Positions 53,153-60,672 of a stretch of 64,000 bases of DNA are shown in pieces. Origin of the DNA: Streptomyces tendae. GTDB lineage: Bacteria > Actinomycetota > Actinomycetes > Streptomycetales > Streptomycetaceae. The notes under the pieces are model-generated. The model saw only the letters and a program-made list of their open reading frames with translations. It was not told the origin of the DNA and did not search any database. The stretch's first letter is position 1. Every line of letters starts with the position of its first letter. The stretch is from NCBI RefSeq assembly GCF_014650435.1, contig NZ_BMUY01000003.1, forward strand, positions 496,001-560,000, read 5' to 3'. Both the position numbers and the translations under genes were made by a program.

Positions 53153-53927
53153 CACCCTCCCCAACCCCGAGAAGAGCCCGGAGCAGAGCGGCGGTGAGCT
53201 GATCCGCCTGGAGCAGGTCACCAAGCGGTTCGGGGACAACACCGTCCTGGACCACCTGGACTTCTCCGTGGACGCCGGCAAGCACGTCACGCTGATCGGG
53301 CCGTCCGGTTCGGGCAAGACGACGATCCTGCGGCTGCTGATGACGCTGCTCAAGCCCGACGAGGGCACGATCACCGTGGACGGGCAGAAGCTCTTCCCGG
53401 CGACCGAGAAGGAGCGGCGGGAGGTGCGCAAGCAGATCGGGATGGTCTTCCAGCAGTTCAACCTGTTCCCGAACATGACGGTGCTGCGCAACATCACCGA
53501 GGCGCCGGTCACCGTGCTCGGCATGTCCAAGGACGAGGCGGTGGAACGGGCCAAGGGCCTGCTGGACCTGGTGGGCCTGGCCGACAAGTGCGACGCCCAC
53601 CCCGCCCAGCTCTCCGGCGGCCAGCAGCAGCGGGTGGCGATAGCCCGGGCACTGGCGATGCGCCCCAAGGTGCTGCTGCTCGACGAGGTGACCTCGGCGC
53701 TCGACCCGGAGCTGGTCGCGGGCGTCCTGGACCTGCTGCGGGACATCGCCCGCACCACGGACATCACCATGCTCTGCGTGACCCACGAGATGAACTTCGC
53801 CCGGGACATCTCGGACCAGGTCCTGATGTTCGACTCGGGCCGGGTCATCGAGGCCGGCCCGCCGGAGAAGATCTTCAGCGAGCCGGAGCACGACCGTACG
53901 CGGGAGTTCCTGAGCGCGGTCCTGTAA
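53142..53927 (+). CDS. Amino-acid ABC transporter ATP-binding protein (EhuA-like)
   Basis: A 261-residue ATPase. Walker A is IGPSGSGKTT, the signature is LSGGQQQR, and Walker B is VLLLDEVTSAL followed by the H-loop THEM. TTG 53142 has GGAG eight bases upstream and overlaps the permease stop, giving start MSTDTLPN; no ATG fits. It completes the transporter. Confidence 0.92.
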   Translation: MSTDTLPNPEKSPEQSGGELIRLEQVTKRFGDNTVLDHLDFSVDAGKHVTLIGPSGSGKTTILRLLMTLLKPDEGTITVDGQKLFPATEKERREVRKQIGMVFQQFNLFPNMTVLRNITEAPVTVLGMSKDEAVERAKGLLDLVGLADKCDAHPAQLSGGQQQRVAIARALAMRPKVLLLDEVTSALDPELVAGVLDLLRDIARTTDITMLCVTHEMNFARDISDQVLMFDSGRVIEAGPPEKIFSEPEHDRTREFLSAVL

Positions 53928-53938
53928 TTGCGCGACGC

Positions 53939-53977
53939 GCCTGCCCCAACGCCCGAGGTCGGAACGTTGGGGCAGGC
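53939..53977 (+). terminator. Terminator of the transporter operon
   Basis: GCCTGCCCCAACG (53939-53951) and CGTTGGGGCAGGC (53965-53977) form a perfect 13-bp stem over a 13-base loop, 11 bases after the ATPase stop. Confidence 0.8.
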
Positions 53978-54108
53978 CGAGGGCATATGCCAGTGGGCCT
54001 GCGCCGCAGATGAGGGCCCCGAAATCCGGTCAACACCCCCTCACGAGAGGCATCTTGGCGGCTACCCTGAACGCAGGGATGCACCAGCGAGCGCAGGGGG
54101 AGACCACC

Positions 54109-54867
54109 GTGGCGCTGCAGCACAGGCCGACCGCGCCGCACCACTCGGCCCAGGACGCCCTGCGCGTCCTGGAGACGGTGACGCGGCACACCTCCGGTGT
54201 CACCGACACCGAGATCGCCCGCGAGAGCGGCATCGACCCGGAGCGCCTGACCACGCTCCTGCACATGCTCCGCCGCGAGGGCTACGTCGAGCAGACCGCC
54301 GACGGCGCGTACGTCACCGGGGAGGCCCTGGCCCGCCTCGGCTCGGCCCACGGCCGCGAGCAGGCGCTGCGCGAGAAGCTCCAGCGCACCCTGGACCGGC
54401 TGCGCGACTCGGTGGGCGCCGCCGTCTACATCAGCCGGTACGTCGACGGCGAGGTCAGCGTCACCCAGTACGCCGACAGTCCGGCCACGCCCCGGGTGAA
54501 CGAGTGGGTGGACTTCCGCGTCTCGGCGCACGCCACCGCGGTGGGCAAGTCCCTGCTGACCCAGCTGGACCACGCGGGTCGCCGGGACCACCTGGCCCGG
54601 CACCGGATGGCCCGCCTGACCTCGCGGACGATCACCAGCGACAAGCTGCTGCTGTCCCGGCTGGAGTCGCAGCCGGCCACCGTGCCCGTCCTCGACCTCC
54701 AGGAGTACGCGGTGGGCACGGTCTGCGCGGCCGTCCCGATCACCGCCGGTTCCGCCGTGGGCTGTCTGGCCCTGTCGCTCCCGGTCGAGCACGCGCACCG
54801 GCTGCGCCGGGCCGCCGACGAGCTGAACCGGAGCGCGGCACCGGTGCTCCTGTCCCTGGCGATCTAG
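54109..54867 (+). CDS. IclR-like transcriptional regulator
   Basis: A 252-residue regulator. The winged HTH at about 10-70 includes GVTDTEIARESGIDPERLTT and LLHMLRREGYV. The C-terminal effector domain of IclR type has SAHATAVGKSLL and AVGTVCAAVPITAG. GTG 54109 follows GGGGGAG; ATG 54079 is alternative. It lies just after the catabolic/transport cluster and is its probable regulator. Confidence 0.85.
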   Translation: MALQHRPTAPHHSAQDALRVLETVTRHTSGVTDTEIARESGIDPERLTTLLHMLRREGYVEQTADGAYVTGEALARLGSAHGREQALREKLQRTLDRLRDSVGAAVYISRYVDGEVSVTQYADSPATPRVNEWVDFRVSAHATAVGKSLLTQLDHAGRRDHLARHRMARLTSRTITSDKLLLSRLESQPATVPVLDLQEYAVGTVCAAVPITAGSAVGCLALSLPVEHAHRLRRAADELNRSAAPVLLSLAI

Positions 54868-54924
54868 GGCCCCTCCGGCGGACTCCTCCAGTGGGCCCCT
54901 CCGGCGGACCGGCCCGGAGCTGGT

Positions 54925-54953
54925 CACGAGCACTGCCCGGGACCGGGTAGTAT
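54925..54953 (+). promoter_or_regulatory. Promoter of tRNA-Lys copy 2
   Basis: TCACGA (54925-54930) and TAGTAT (54948-54953) are separated by 17 bases, 42 bases before the tRNA. The -10 is good for Streptomyces. Confidence 0.5.
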
Positions 54954-54994
54954 TTTCGTCGTCGCCGACCGCGGAAGCGGACGGCGGGAGTCAT

Positions 54995-55068
54995 GCGCCG
55001 CTAGCTCAGTTGGTTAGAGCAGCTGACTCTTAATCAGCGGGTCCGGGGTTCGAGTCCCTGGCGGCGCA
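54995..55068 (+). tRNA. tRNA-Lys (CTT anticodon), copy 2
   Basis: 74 bases identical to the copies at 41459 and 58329, with anticodon CTT in loop CTCTTAA and no encoded CCA. Confidence 0.97.
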
Positions 55069-55073
55069 CAGAA

Positions 55074-55106
55074 GGAAGGGCCCCTCGCCGAGCGAGGGGC
55101 CCTTCC
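55074..55106. terminator. Bidirectional terminator, tRNA-Lys and LPMO genes
   Basis: GGAAGGGCCCCTCG (55074-55087) and CGAGGGGCCCTTCC (55093-55106) are perfect 14-bp arms over a 5-base loop between converging genes. Confidence 0.88.
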
Positions 55107-55112
55107 GCTGTT

Positions 55113-55718
55113 TCAGAAGGTGACGTCCGAGCACGCGTAGAACGCGTTGCCCGTGTCGTGGACCGTCCACACCGCGAGGATCACGTGGTGCCCGCTCAGC
55201 CCGGACGGCAGCGTGCCGCTGTGGGAGAGGGTGGCCGGGGGCTGCTTGCCGCCGTAGGGCACCGTGAAGAACGGGGTGAGGTTGAGGTCGGACCGGGCGA
55301 GGTTGTGGTTCTGGTTCCAGCCCGGCTTGGTGACGTAGTACTTGAAGTCGGTCGTGGCGTGCCGGGCGGTGAACTGCCAGCGGAAGGTGTAGCTCTGCCC
55401 GCCGTTCACCCTGGTGGTCGGCCACGCCTGGCCGTTCGGCTGCTTGGGGCTGTCGAGCGCGGCGAACGACCCGTGGCCCGCGGAACAGATCTTTCCGTCG
55501 GCCGGCCCGGAGGCCGGGAAGCCCTTGGGTCCCTCGACGCTCTGCGGCTCCCACTGGATGGCGCCGCATCCGCCGACCGTGCCGTTCTGGCACACCTTCT
55601 GCCGGCTGACGGGCAGGTCGGTGTAGCCGTGACCGCTGGCGCCGCCGGACGAGAGCACGAGGGCTCCGGTGGTCGCCATGCCCAGCGCGGCCGCGTACAA
55701 CTTGGTCCTTGTGCGCAT
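55113..55718 (-). CDS. AA10 lytic polysaccharide monooxygenase (chitin-binding protein)
   Basis: Secreted copper enzyme of 201 residues acting oxidatively on chitin or cellulose. The signal peptide ends in GGASG, so mature protein starts with His30, the first copper ligand. The second ligand is H120 in FTARHATTD. The chitin-active-type surface includes RQKVCQNGTVGGCG. Single domain, no CBM. A DasR-type site and AAGTTCAG repeats lie upstream. Substrate preference cannot be read with certainty. Confidence 0.92.
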   Translation of the reverse strand: MRTRTKLYAAALGMATTGALVLSSGGASGHGYTDLPVSRQKVCQNGTVGGCGAIQWEPQSVEGPKGFPASGPADGKICSAGHGSFAALDSPKQPNGQAWPTTRVNGGQSYTFRWQFTARHATTDFKYYVTKPGWNQNHNLARSDLNLTPFFTVPYGGKQPPATLSHSGTLPSGLSGHHVILAVWTVHDTGNAFYACSDVTF

Positions 55719-55744
55719 ACTGCTGCTCCCTGTGACGTGTGGGG

Positions 55745-55792
55745 AAGTTCAGGGGAAGTTCAGTGAGCCGTGCAGGTCTAGACCAAGTTCAG
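55745..55792 (-). repeat. AAGTTCAG repeats upstream of the LPMO gene
   Basis: AAGTTCAG occurs at 55745-55752, 55756-55763 and 55785-55792 in the same orientation, spaced 11 and 29 bases. They bracket the DasR-type site and could be a second regulator's target. Confidence 0.55.
55773..55786. promoter_or_regulatory. DasR-responsive element (dre) upstream of the LPMO gene
   Basis: Read on the minus strand, TTGGTCTAGACCTG matches the dre core GGTCTAGACC that DasR uses to repress chitin/GlcNAc genes. Confidence 0.8.
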
Positions 55793-55867
55793 ATTATTGC
55801 CGTTAGTTGAACATGTCCATACCAAAGACGGGATGTGCTGCCCGCCCACGCCGGGCCGCCGTACGGG

Positions 55868-57019
55868 TCACGCCCCGGTGTCCCCGCGCCCCGCGCAGAA
55901 CGCCACCGTCAGGTCCTTCACCAGCACCTTGCGCTCGTAGTCGTCCAGTTCGACCAGCCCGCGCATGGTCAGCCGGGTCACCGTGTCCTCCACCGAGTCC
56001 ACGACCGAGGTGAGCACGCTCGCCCGCTGCGCGGCGTCCAGCGCGGCGATCCGGCGCCGGTGCATCGCGGCGGCGACCTCGGGGGCGTACTCCACCCGGA
56101 CCGGCCGCACCGAGAACACCTCCAGACCGACCGGCGCCGCGTCCGCCGCCACCAGCCGGGTCAGCGTGTCCCCGGCCACGTCCGCCGAGCTGCGCACCGT
56201 GCCGAGCGGCTCCACCGGGACCCGGGCCAAGGCCGCCTCGACGCACTCGCGCAGATACGTCTCGTGGTCCTCGACGCCCAGCGTGGCCTTGGCGGTGTCC
56301 CGCACCCGCCACACCACCAGCGTCACCGCCCTGAGCGCGACCCCGTTGCCGTCCGCCGCGGGCATCGGCTCGCTGCGCCAGTGCCGCAGCCGCACGTCCA
56401 CCCGGCGGCGCAGCAGCAGCGGGTTCACCCACATCAGTCCGGTGCGCCGCACCGTCCCCCGGTAGCGGCCGAACAGGCCGAGCACCCAGGCCCGCCCGGT
56501 CCGGCCCCGGGCGAGCCCGCCGAACCCGAACATCCCCAGCGCCCCCGCCGCCGCATACGCCGCCCACTGCGCGGGTCCCAGTCCGGCACCCGCGGACACC
56601 GGCAGTCCCAGCGCCTGGGCCGTGAGCGGCGGCACGAGACCGGCCCACCAGGAGGTGGCCGCGCACCCGACGGCCCCGCACAGACCCGCGGCCACGCCCG
56701 CGGCGCCGGGCAGCACCCGGGCCGGACGTTCCGTCAGCTCCGGGTCGACACGGGGCGCGGGCCGCGGTCGCGCGGCGACCGGGCGCCGCGTGCTGCGCCA
56801 TTCCCCCGTCCGCTCCCCGGGCACCTGGCGCCGTGCGACGACCGCGGGCCGCAGCGCCACCGGCGCCGGGTCGGGGTCGTCGCGGAAGAGCAGGTGGACC
56901 GGGATCTCGGTGGTGGCCTCGTTGTGGATGAGCCGGACGGACCGCTGACCGGTCGCCGCCGCGGGCTCCTCCGGTGCCGTCGCCGCGGTCTCCGGGTTCG
57001 TTGACGATGTCGTACTCAT
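55868..57019 (-). CDS. SPFH/band-7 domain membrane protein
   Basis: A 383-residue protein. A Pro/Arg-rich N-terminal region of about 100 residues precedes one or two hydrophobic segments (VLPGAAGVAAGLCGAVGCAA and WAAYAAAGALGMFGFGGLA). The SPFH domain at about 185-370 contains GLMWVNPLLLRRRVDVRLRH and the helical repeat MHRRRIAALDAAQRASVLTS. Such proteins scaffold membrane domains. ATG 57019 has GGAG. It follows the NlpC/P60-like gene by 56 bases and is probably co-transcribed. Confidence 0.85.
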   Translation of the reverse strand: MSTTSSTNPETAATAPEEPAAATGQRSVRLIHNEATTEIPVHLLFRDDPDPAPVALRPAVVARRQVPGERTGEWRSTRRPVAARPRPAPRVDPELTERPARVLPGAAGVAAGLCGAVGCAATSWWAGLVPPLTAQALGLPVSAGAGLGPAQWAAYAAAGALGMFGFGGLARGRTGRAWVLGLFGRYRGTVRRTGLMWVNPLLLRRRVDVRLRHWRSEPMPAADGNGVALRAVTLVVWRVRDTAKATLGVEDHETYLRECVEAALARVPVEPLGTVRSSADVAGDTLTRLVAADAAPVGLEVFSVRPVRVEYAPEVAAAMHRRRIAALDAAQRASVLTSVVDSVEDTVTRLTMRGLVELDDYERKVLVKDLTVAFCAGRGDTGA

Positions 57020-57075
57020 GCGTGCTCCAGCCTCCGCGCCAGACGCGTCATGAACGGGTGATCACCCCGGTGCGG

Positions 57076-58131
57076 TCAGGAGAAGAGCCGCCGCCAGGTC
57101 TCCGGGCCCGGGTGCCCGTCGGCCGCTCCGCCGCGCCAGCCCTGGGCGCGCTGGAATGCCTGGACGCCCCGCCGGTCCGCCTCGCCCCAGCGCGGACCCG
57201 GCCCCTTCGTGTAATGCGTGCCGAACCCCTTGTGCACCAACTGCCTGCCCAGCCGGGTGACGTACGGGTTGTCCGCGCCCGGCCCGAACATCGCCCGTCC
57301 GGGGTATCCGGCCACCCCGTGGGAGGCGGGGCCCGTGGCCTCGGGCGGCGGCGTCCGCTCGGCGCCGGCCGTACTCGCCCCGCCCGCCGTGACCCCCTTG
57401 TAGCGGTACGGCAGGTACTTGGCCGAGTTGTTCCAGTAGGCGTAGGGCGTGTCGAGCCTGCGGGTGTGCGGCGGGGTCTGCTCGTACGCCGTGTAGGCGG
57501 TGTGCGTGCCGTCCGTCCAGCCGCCGAAGATCACCACGTGGGAGCCCTCCTGGGGGTCGGACGCGTTGTGGAACAGCAGGATGTCGCCGGGTTCGAGCTC
57601 CTCCTTGGTGATGCGGTCGGCGACGGTGGCGAGGCTTCCGGTCCACTCGTTGGCGGGCAGCTTCCAGGCCATCGACACGAAGCCGGAGCAGTCCTGCCGG
57701 TAACCGTCGGACCAGTAGGCGGTCACGCTGTACGGGACCTTCGCGGCCACCCAGGTCTTGGCCCGGTCGATGATCTCCGTACGGGTGATACCGGCCAGTT
57801 CCGCACCGGCCGGGGGCGCCGCGGGCCGGCCGGTCGCGCCGTACAGCGGAGCCCGGGGACCCTGCGGGGTGCCGGGCTCGTCGGCCGCGGGAACGCCCGG
57901 CCGCTGGGCTGCGTGGGCGGCCGCGGGGAGCGCCGCCGCCGGCCCCGCGCCGAGGGCGGTCACGGCACCGGCGGAAGCGGCGGCGGTGGCCACGACCAGC
58001 GTGCGGTACGCCGCCGGATGGGCGAGCGCGCGGCCCGCCGGGGAGTGCGGCAGCACGCGCCGCCAGTGACGGCAGCCGGCGCAGTCGCAGTCGCTCGCGG
58101 GCTCGATCTCCTCGAATACGGGAGTCTCCAT
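57076..58131 (-). CDS. NlpC/P60-like peptidase with C-terminal peptidoglycan-binding domain
   Basis: A 351-residue membrane-anchored cell-wall protein. The N-terminus has a cytoplasmic CDCAGC cysteine motif (residues 15-20), then a helix at about 43-65. The catalytic domain spans about 115-250, with DCSGF (Cys148) and the His of GSHVVIFGGW. The peptidoglycan-binding repeat is at 290-351 (GEADRRGVQAFQRAQGWRGG). ATG 58131 has GAGGGG. It probably hydrolyses peptide links in peptidoglycan. Confidence 0.87.
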   Translation of the reverse strand: METPVFEEIEPASDCDCAGCRHWRRVLPHSPAGRALAHPAAYRTLVVATAAASAGAVTALGAGPAAALPAAAHAAQRPGVPAADEPGTPQGPRAPLYGATGRPAAPPAGAELAGITRTEIIDRAKTWVAAKVPYSVTAYWSDGYRQDCSGFVSMAWKLPANEWTGSLATVADRITKEELEPGDILLFHNASDPQEGSHVVIFGGWTDGTHTAYTAYEQTPPHTRRLDTPYAYWNNSAKYLPYRYKGVTAGGASTAGAERTPPPEATGPASHGVAGYPGRAMFGPGADNPYVTRLGRQLVHKGFGTHYTKGPGPRWGEADRRGVQAFQRAQGWRGGAADGHPGPETWRRLFS

Positions 58132-58328
58132 GCGATTCCCCTCACACTCCCGGTGGACAGGTCCGCGCCGGTGCACTTCGGTACATGTCGGTCAGTTTCG
58201 CAACTGTCCCCAGCACGCGCATGTTGACGGTCCGAATGATGTACCCGGCCGTGAGCGCGGCCCCGCGGGGGCCCAGGCGGTGGTCCGGAGCACCAGTCGG
58301 CATCGGGTAGAGTTGTGCAGGTCAGCAG

Positions 58329-58402
58329 GCGCCGCTAGCTCAGTTGGTTAGAGCAGCTGACTCTTAATCAGCGGGTCCGGGGTTCGAGTCCCTGGCGGCG
58401 CA
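58329..58402 (+). tRNA. tRNA-Lys (CTT anticodon), copy 3
   Basis: 74 bases identical to the other two tRNA-Lys copies. TAGAGT at 58308-58313 is the probable -10 element. Confidence 0.97.
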
Positions 58403-58410
58403 CCGACGGT

Positions 58411-58443
58411 CGAAGGCCCTCCGTATCACACGGGGGGCCTTCG
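58411..58443 (+). terminator. Terminator of tRNA-Lys copy 3
   Basis: CGAAGGCCCTCCG (58411-58423) pairs with CGGGGGGCCTTCG (58431-58443), one G-T wobble, loop of seven. Confidence 0.75.
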
Positions 58444-58511
58444 GCGTATCCGGCACCGGGACGTCTTGCGATCATGATGAACGCCGTAGAACCCTGGTCC
58501 GGTTGGGGGCC

Positions 58512-58577
58512 GGATGCCGAGGGGATGCCGAGGGGGGCATCATGCAACCGGGGGTCACCATTCCATGTCTATATAAG
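58512..58577 (+). promoter_or_regulatory. cslA upstream region: tandem 11-mers and AT-rich promoter
   Basis: GGATGCCGAGG is tandemly repeated (58512-58533). The unusually A+T-rich TATATAAG (58570-58577) lies 119 bases before cslA and could be a -10 element. Confidence 0.4.
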
Positions 58578-58695
58578 GTGTGCATGCCGTGGTGACTGTG
58601 ACCCACCACTGATACGTCCGTGACGGTCGAGGGGGACCGGTGCAGGCGAAGGAAGCGACGAAACACGCATGACCCGCGTGTGGGGGGAATGACTC

Positions 58696-60672
58696 ATGAC
58701 GTCGACGCCGACGGGCGCCGGGCCAGACCACGACCCGTCCCAGACCACCCAGCTCAGGGTGCCCGGGCACCGGAACTGGAACACCGGTTCGTTCCGCCGG
58801 ATAAAGAAGACGCTGCCGAAGTACGACTACGAGCACTACAGCCGCCTCGCGGGCCCCCTCACCCAGCCCGACCCGAACAAGCCGTACCGGGTGCAGTACC
58901 GCTCGCTGATCTCGCAGGAGCCGCACCGCCTCCGGGTCGCCCTGATGCTGGCCGCCGCCCCGCTGCTGTCGGTGGTGCTGCTGGTCTGGCTGCTCCAGCC
59001 GGAGCACTGGACCGAGCGCGACTACGTGGCCTTCTCCTGGCTGCCCGCGCTCGACATCGTGATGCTCGTGGCGATCGGCCTGATCGAGCTGTTCCGCTGC
59101 CTGAACGTGCTGTCGAACGCGCACGCCACCCTGGTCGCCCGCGACCCGGTCCCGGTGGTGCCCGAGACCGGCACCAGGGTCGCCTTCCTCACCTCCTTCG
59201 TGCCCGGCAAGGAGCCGCTGGAGATGGTGACGAAGACCCTGGAGGCGGCCGTGAAGATCCGCCACCGCGGTCTGATGCACGTCTGGCTCCTCGACGAGGG
59301 CGACGACCCGGAGGTGAAGGAGGTGTGCGCGCGCCTGGGTGTGCACCACTTCTCCCGCAAGGGCGTCGCGAAGTGGAACCGGAAGAAGGGCCCGCACCGC
59401 GCCAAGACCAAGCACGGCAACTACAACGCCTGGCTCGAGGCGCACGGCGACGACTACGACTTCTTCGCCTCCGTCGACACCGACCACGTGCCGCTGCCCA
59501 ACTACCTGGAGCGGATGCTCGGCTTCTTCCGCGACCCCGACGTCGGCTTCGTCATCGGCCCGCAGGTCTACGGCAACTACGACAACCCGATCACCAAGGC
59601 CGCCGAGTCGCAGCAGTTCCTCTTCCACGCGCTGATCCAGCGCGCCGGCAACCGCTACGGCGGGCCGATGTTCGTGGGCACCTCCAACGCGGTGCGCATC
59701 AGGGCGCTCAAGCAGATCGGCGGCCTGTACGACTCGATCACCGAGGACATGGCGACCGGCTTCGAGATGCACCGCCACAAGAACCCGGTCACGGGCCGCA
59801 AGTGGCGCTCGGTCTACACCCCGGACGTGCTCGCGGTCGGCGAGGGCCCGAACGCCTGGACGGACTTCTTCACCCAGCAGATGCGCTGGTCGCGCGGGAC
59901 GTACGAGACGATCCTCAAGCAGTACTGGAAGGGCTGGTACTCGCTGCCGCCGAGCAAGCTCTTCAACTACACGATGATGATCATCTTCTACCCGATGTCG
60001 GCCCTCAACTGGATCCTGGCGGCGCTGAGCTGCTGCCTGTTCCTGGGCCTGGGCGCATCCGGCGTCAACATCGACCCGGCGGTCTGGCTGATGCTCTACG
60101 GCAACGCCTCCGCGCTCCAGATCGGCCTGTACGTCTGGAACCGCCGCCACAACGTCTCCCCGCACGAGCCGGAGGGCTCCGGCGGCGTGGCCGGCATGAT
60201 CATGTCCGCGCTGTCGGCGCCGCTGTACGCCAAGGCGCTCATCGACTCCGTGCTGCGCCGCAAGAGCAAGTTCGTGGTGACCCCGAAGGGCGACTCGGCC
60301 AGCCCGGACACCCTGTTCGGCACCTTCCGCTACCACTGGTACTTCATCGTGATCTTCGGCGGCTCGATCGCCGCCGGCTTCGCGTACGGCCACTCGCACC
60401 CCGCGATGATCATCTGGGCGACCTTCGCGCTGCTGATCACCGCGTCGCCGATGTTCGCCTGGCGCCACGAGCTGCGGAAGGCGAAGAAGCAACCGCCGGT
60501 CGCGGCGGCGGAGCCCGGACCACGGGTCCCGCCGCAGCCGCAGCCGCAGCCGCACGGACGACACGCGGCGCACACACCGCAGCACAAGCCCAACTGGGCC
60601 GCCTCCGCCGACGGGGGCGACGACCAGACCATGCAGATCGCCCTTGGTGGACTTGGGGGACGTAAGGAATGA
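58696..60672 (+). CDS. cslA: Cellulose synthase-like glycosyltransferase CslA (GT2)
   Basis: Polymerises a beta-glucan at growing hyphal tips; needed for aerial development on some media. 658 residues: two N-terminal helices (about 77-97 and 112-130), a GT2 domain at 150-400 with VDTD (D261, D263), TED (D351) and Q394-x-x-R397-W398, then four or more helices. The cytoplasmic tail carries PQPQPQPQP and His. ATG 58696 follows GGGGGGAA. Its stop overlaps the glxA start by four bases. Confidence 0.95.
   Translation: MTSTPTGAGPDHDPSQTTQLRVPGHRNWNTGSFRRIKKTLPKYDYEHYSRLAGPLTQPDPNKPYRVQYRSLISQEPHRLRVALMLAAAPLLSVVLLVWLLQPEHWTERDYVAFSWLPALDIVMLVAIGLIELFRCLNVLSNAHATLVARDPVPVVPETGTRVAFLTSFVPGKEPLEMVTKTLEAAVKIRHRGLMHVWLLDEGDDPEVKEVCARLGVHHFSRKGVAKWNRKKGPHRAKTKHGNYNAWLEAHGDDYDFFASVDTDHVPLPNYLERMLGFFRDPDVGFVIGPQVYGNYDNPITKAAESQQFLFHALIQRAGNRYGGPMFVGTSNAVRIRALKQIGGLYDSITEDMATGFEMHRHKNPVTGRKWRSVYTPDVLAVGEGPNAWTDFFTQQMRWSRGTYETILKQYWKGWYSLPPSKLFNYTMMIIFYPMSALNWILAALSCCLFLGLGASGVNIDPAVWLMLYGNASALQIGLYVWNRRHNVSPHEPEGSGGVAGMIMSALSAPLYAKALIDSVLRRKSKFVVTPKGDSASPDTLFGTFRYHWYFIVIFGGSIAAGFAYGHSHPAMIIWATFALLITASPMFAWRHELRKAKKQPPVAAAEPGPRVPPQPQPQPHGRHAAHTPQHKPNWAASADGGDDQTMQIALGGLGGRKE

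Noticed and set aside
58555..60585. 676-codon antisense frame under cslA
   Set aside because: Composition of a shadow frame, while the sense strand encodes all GT2 motifs.
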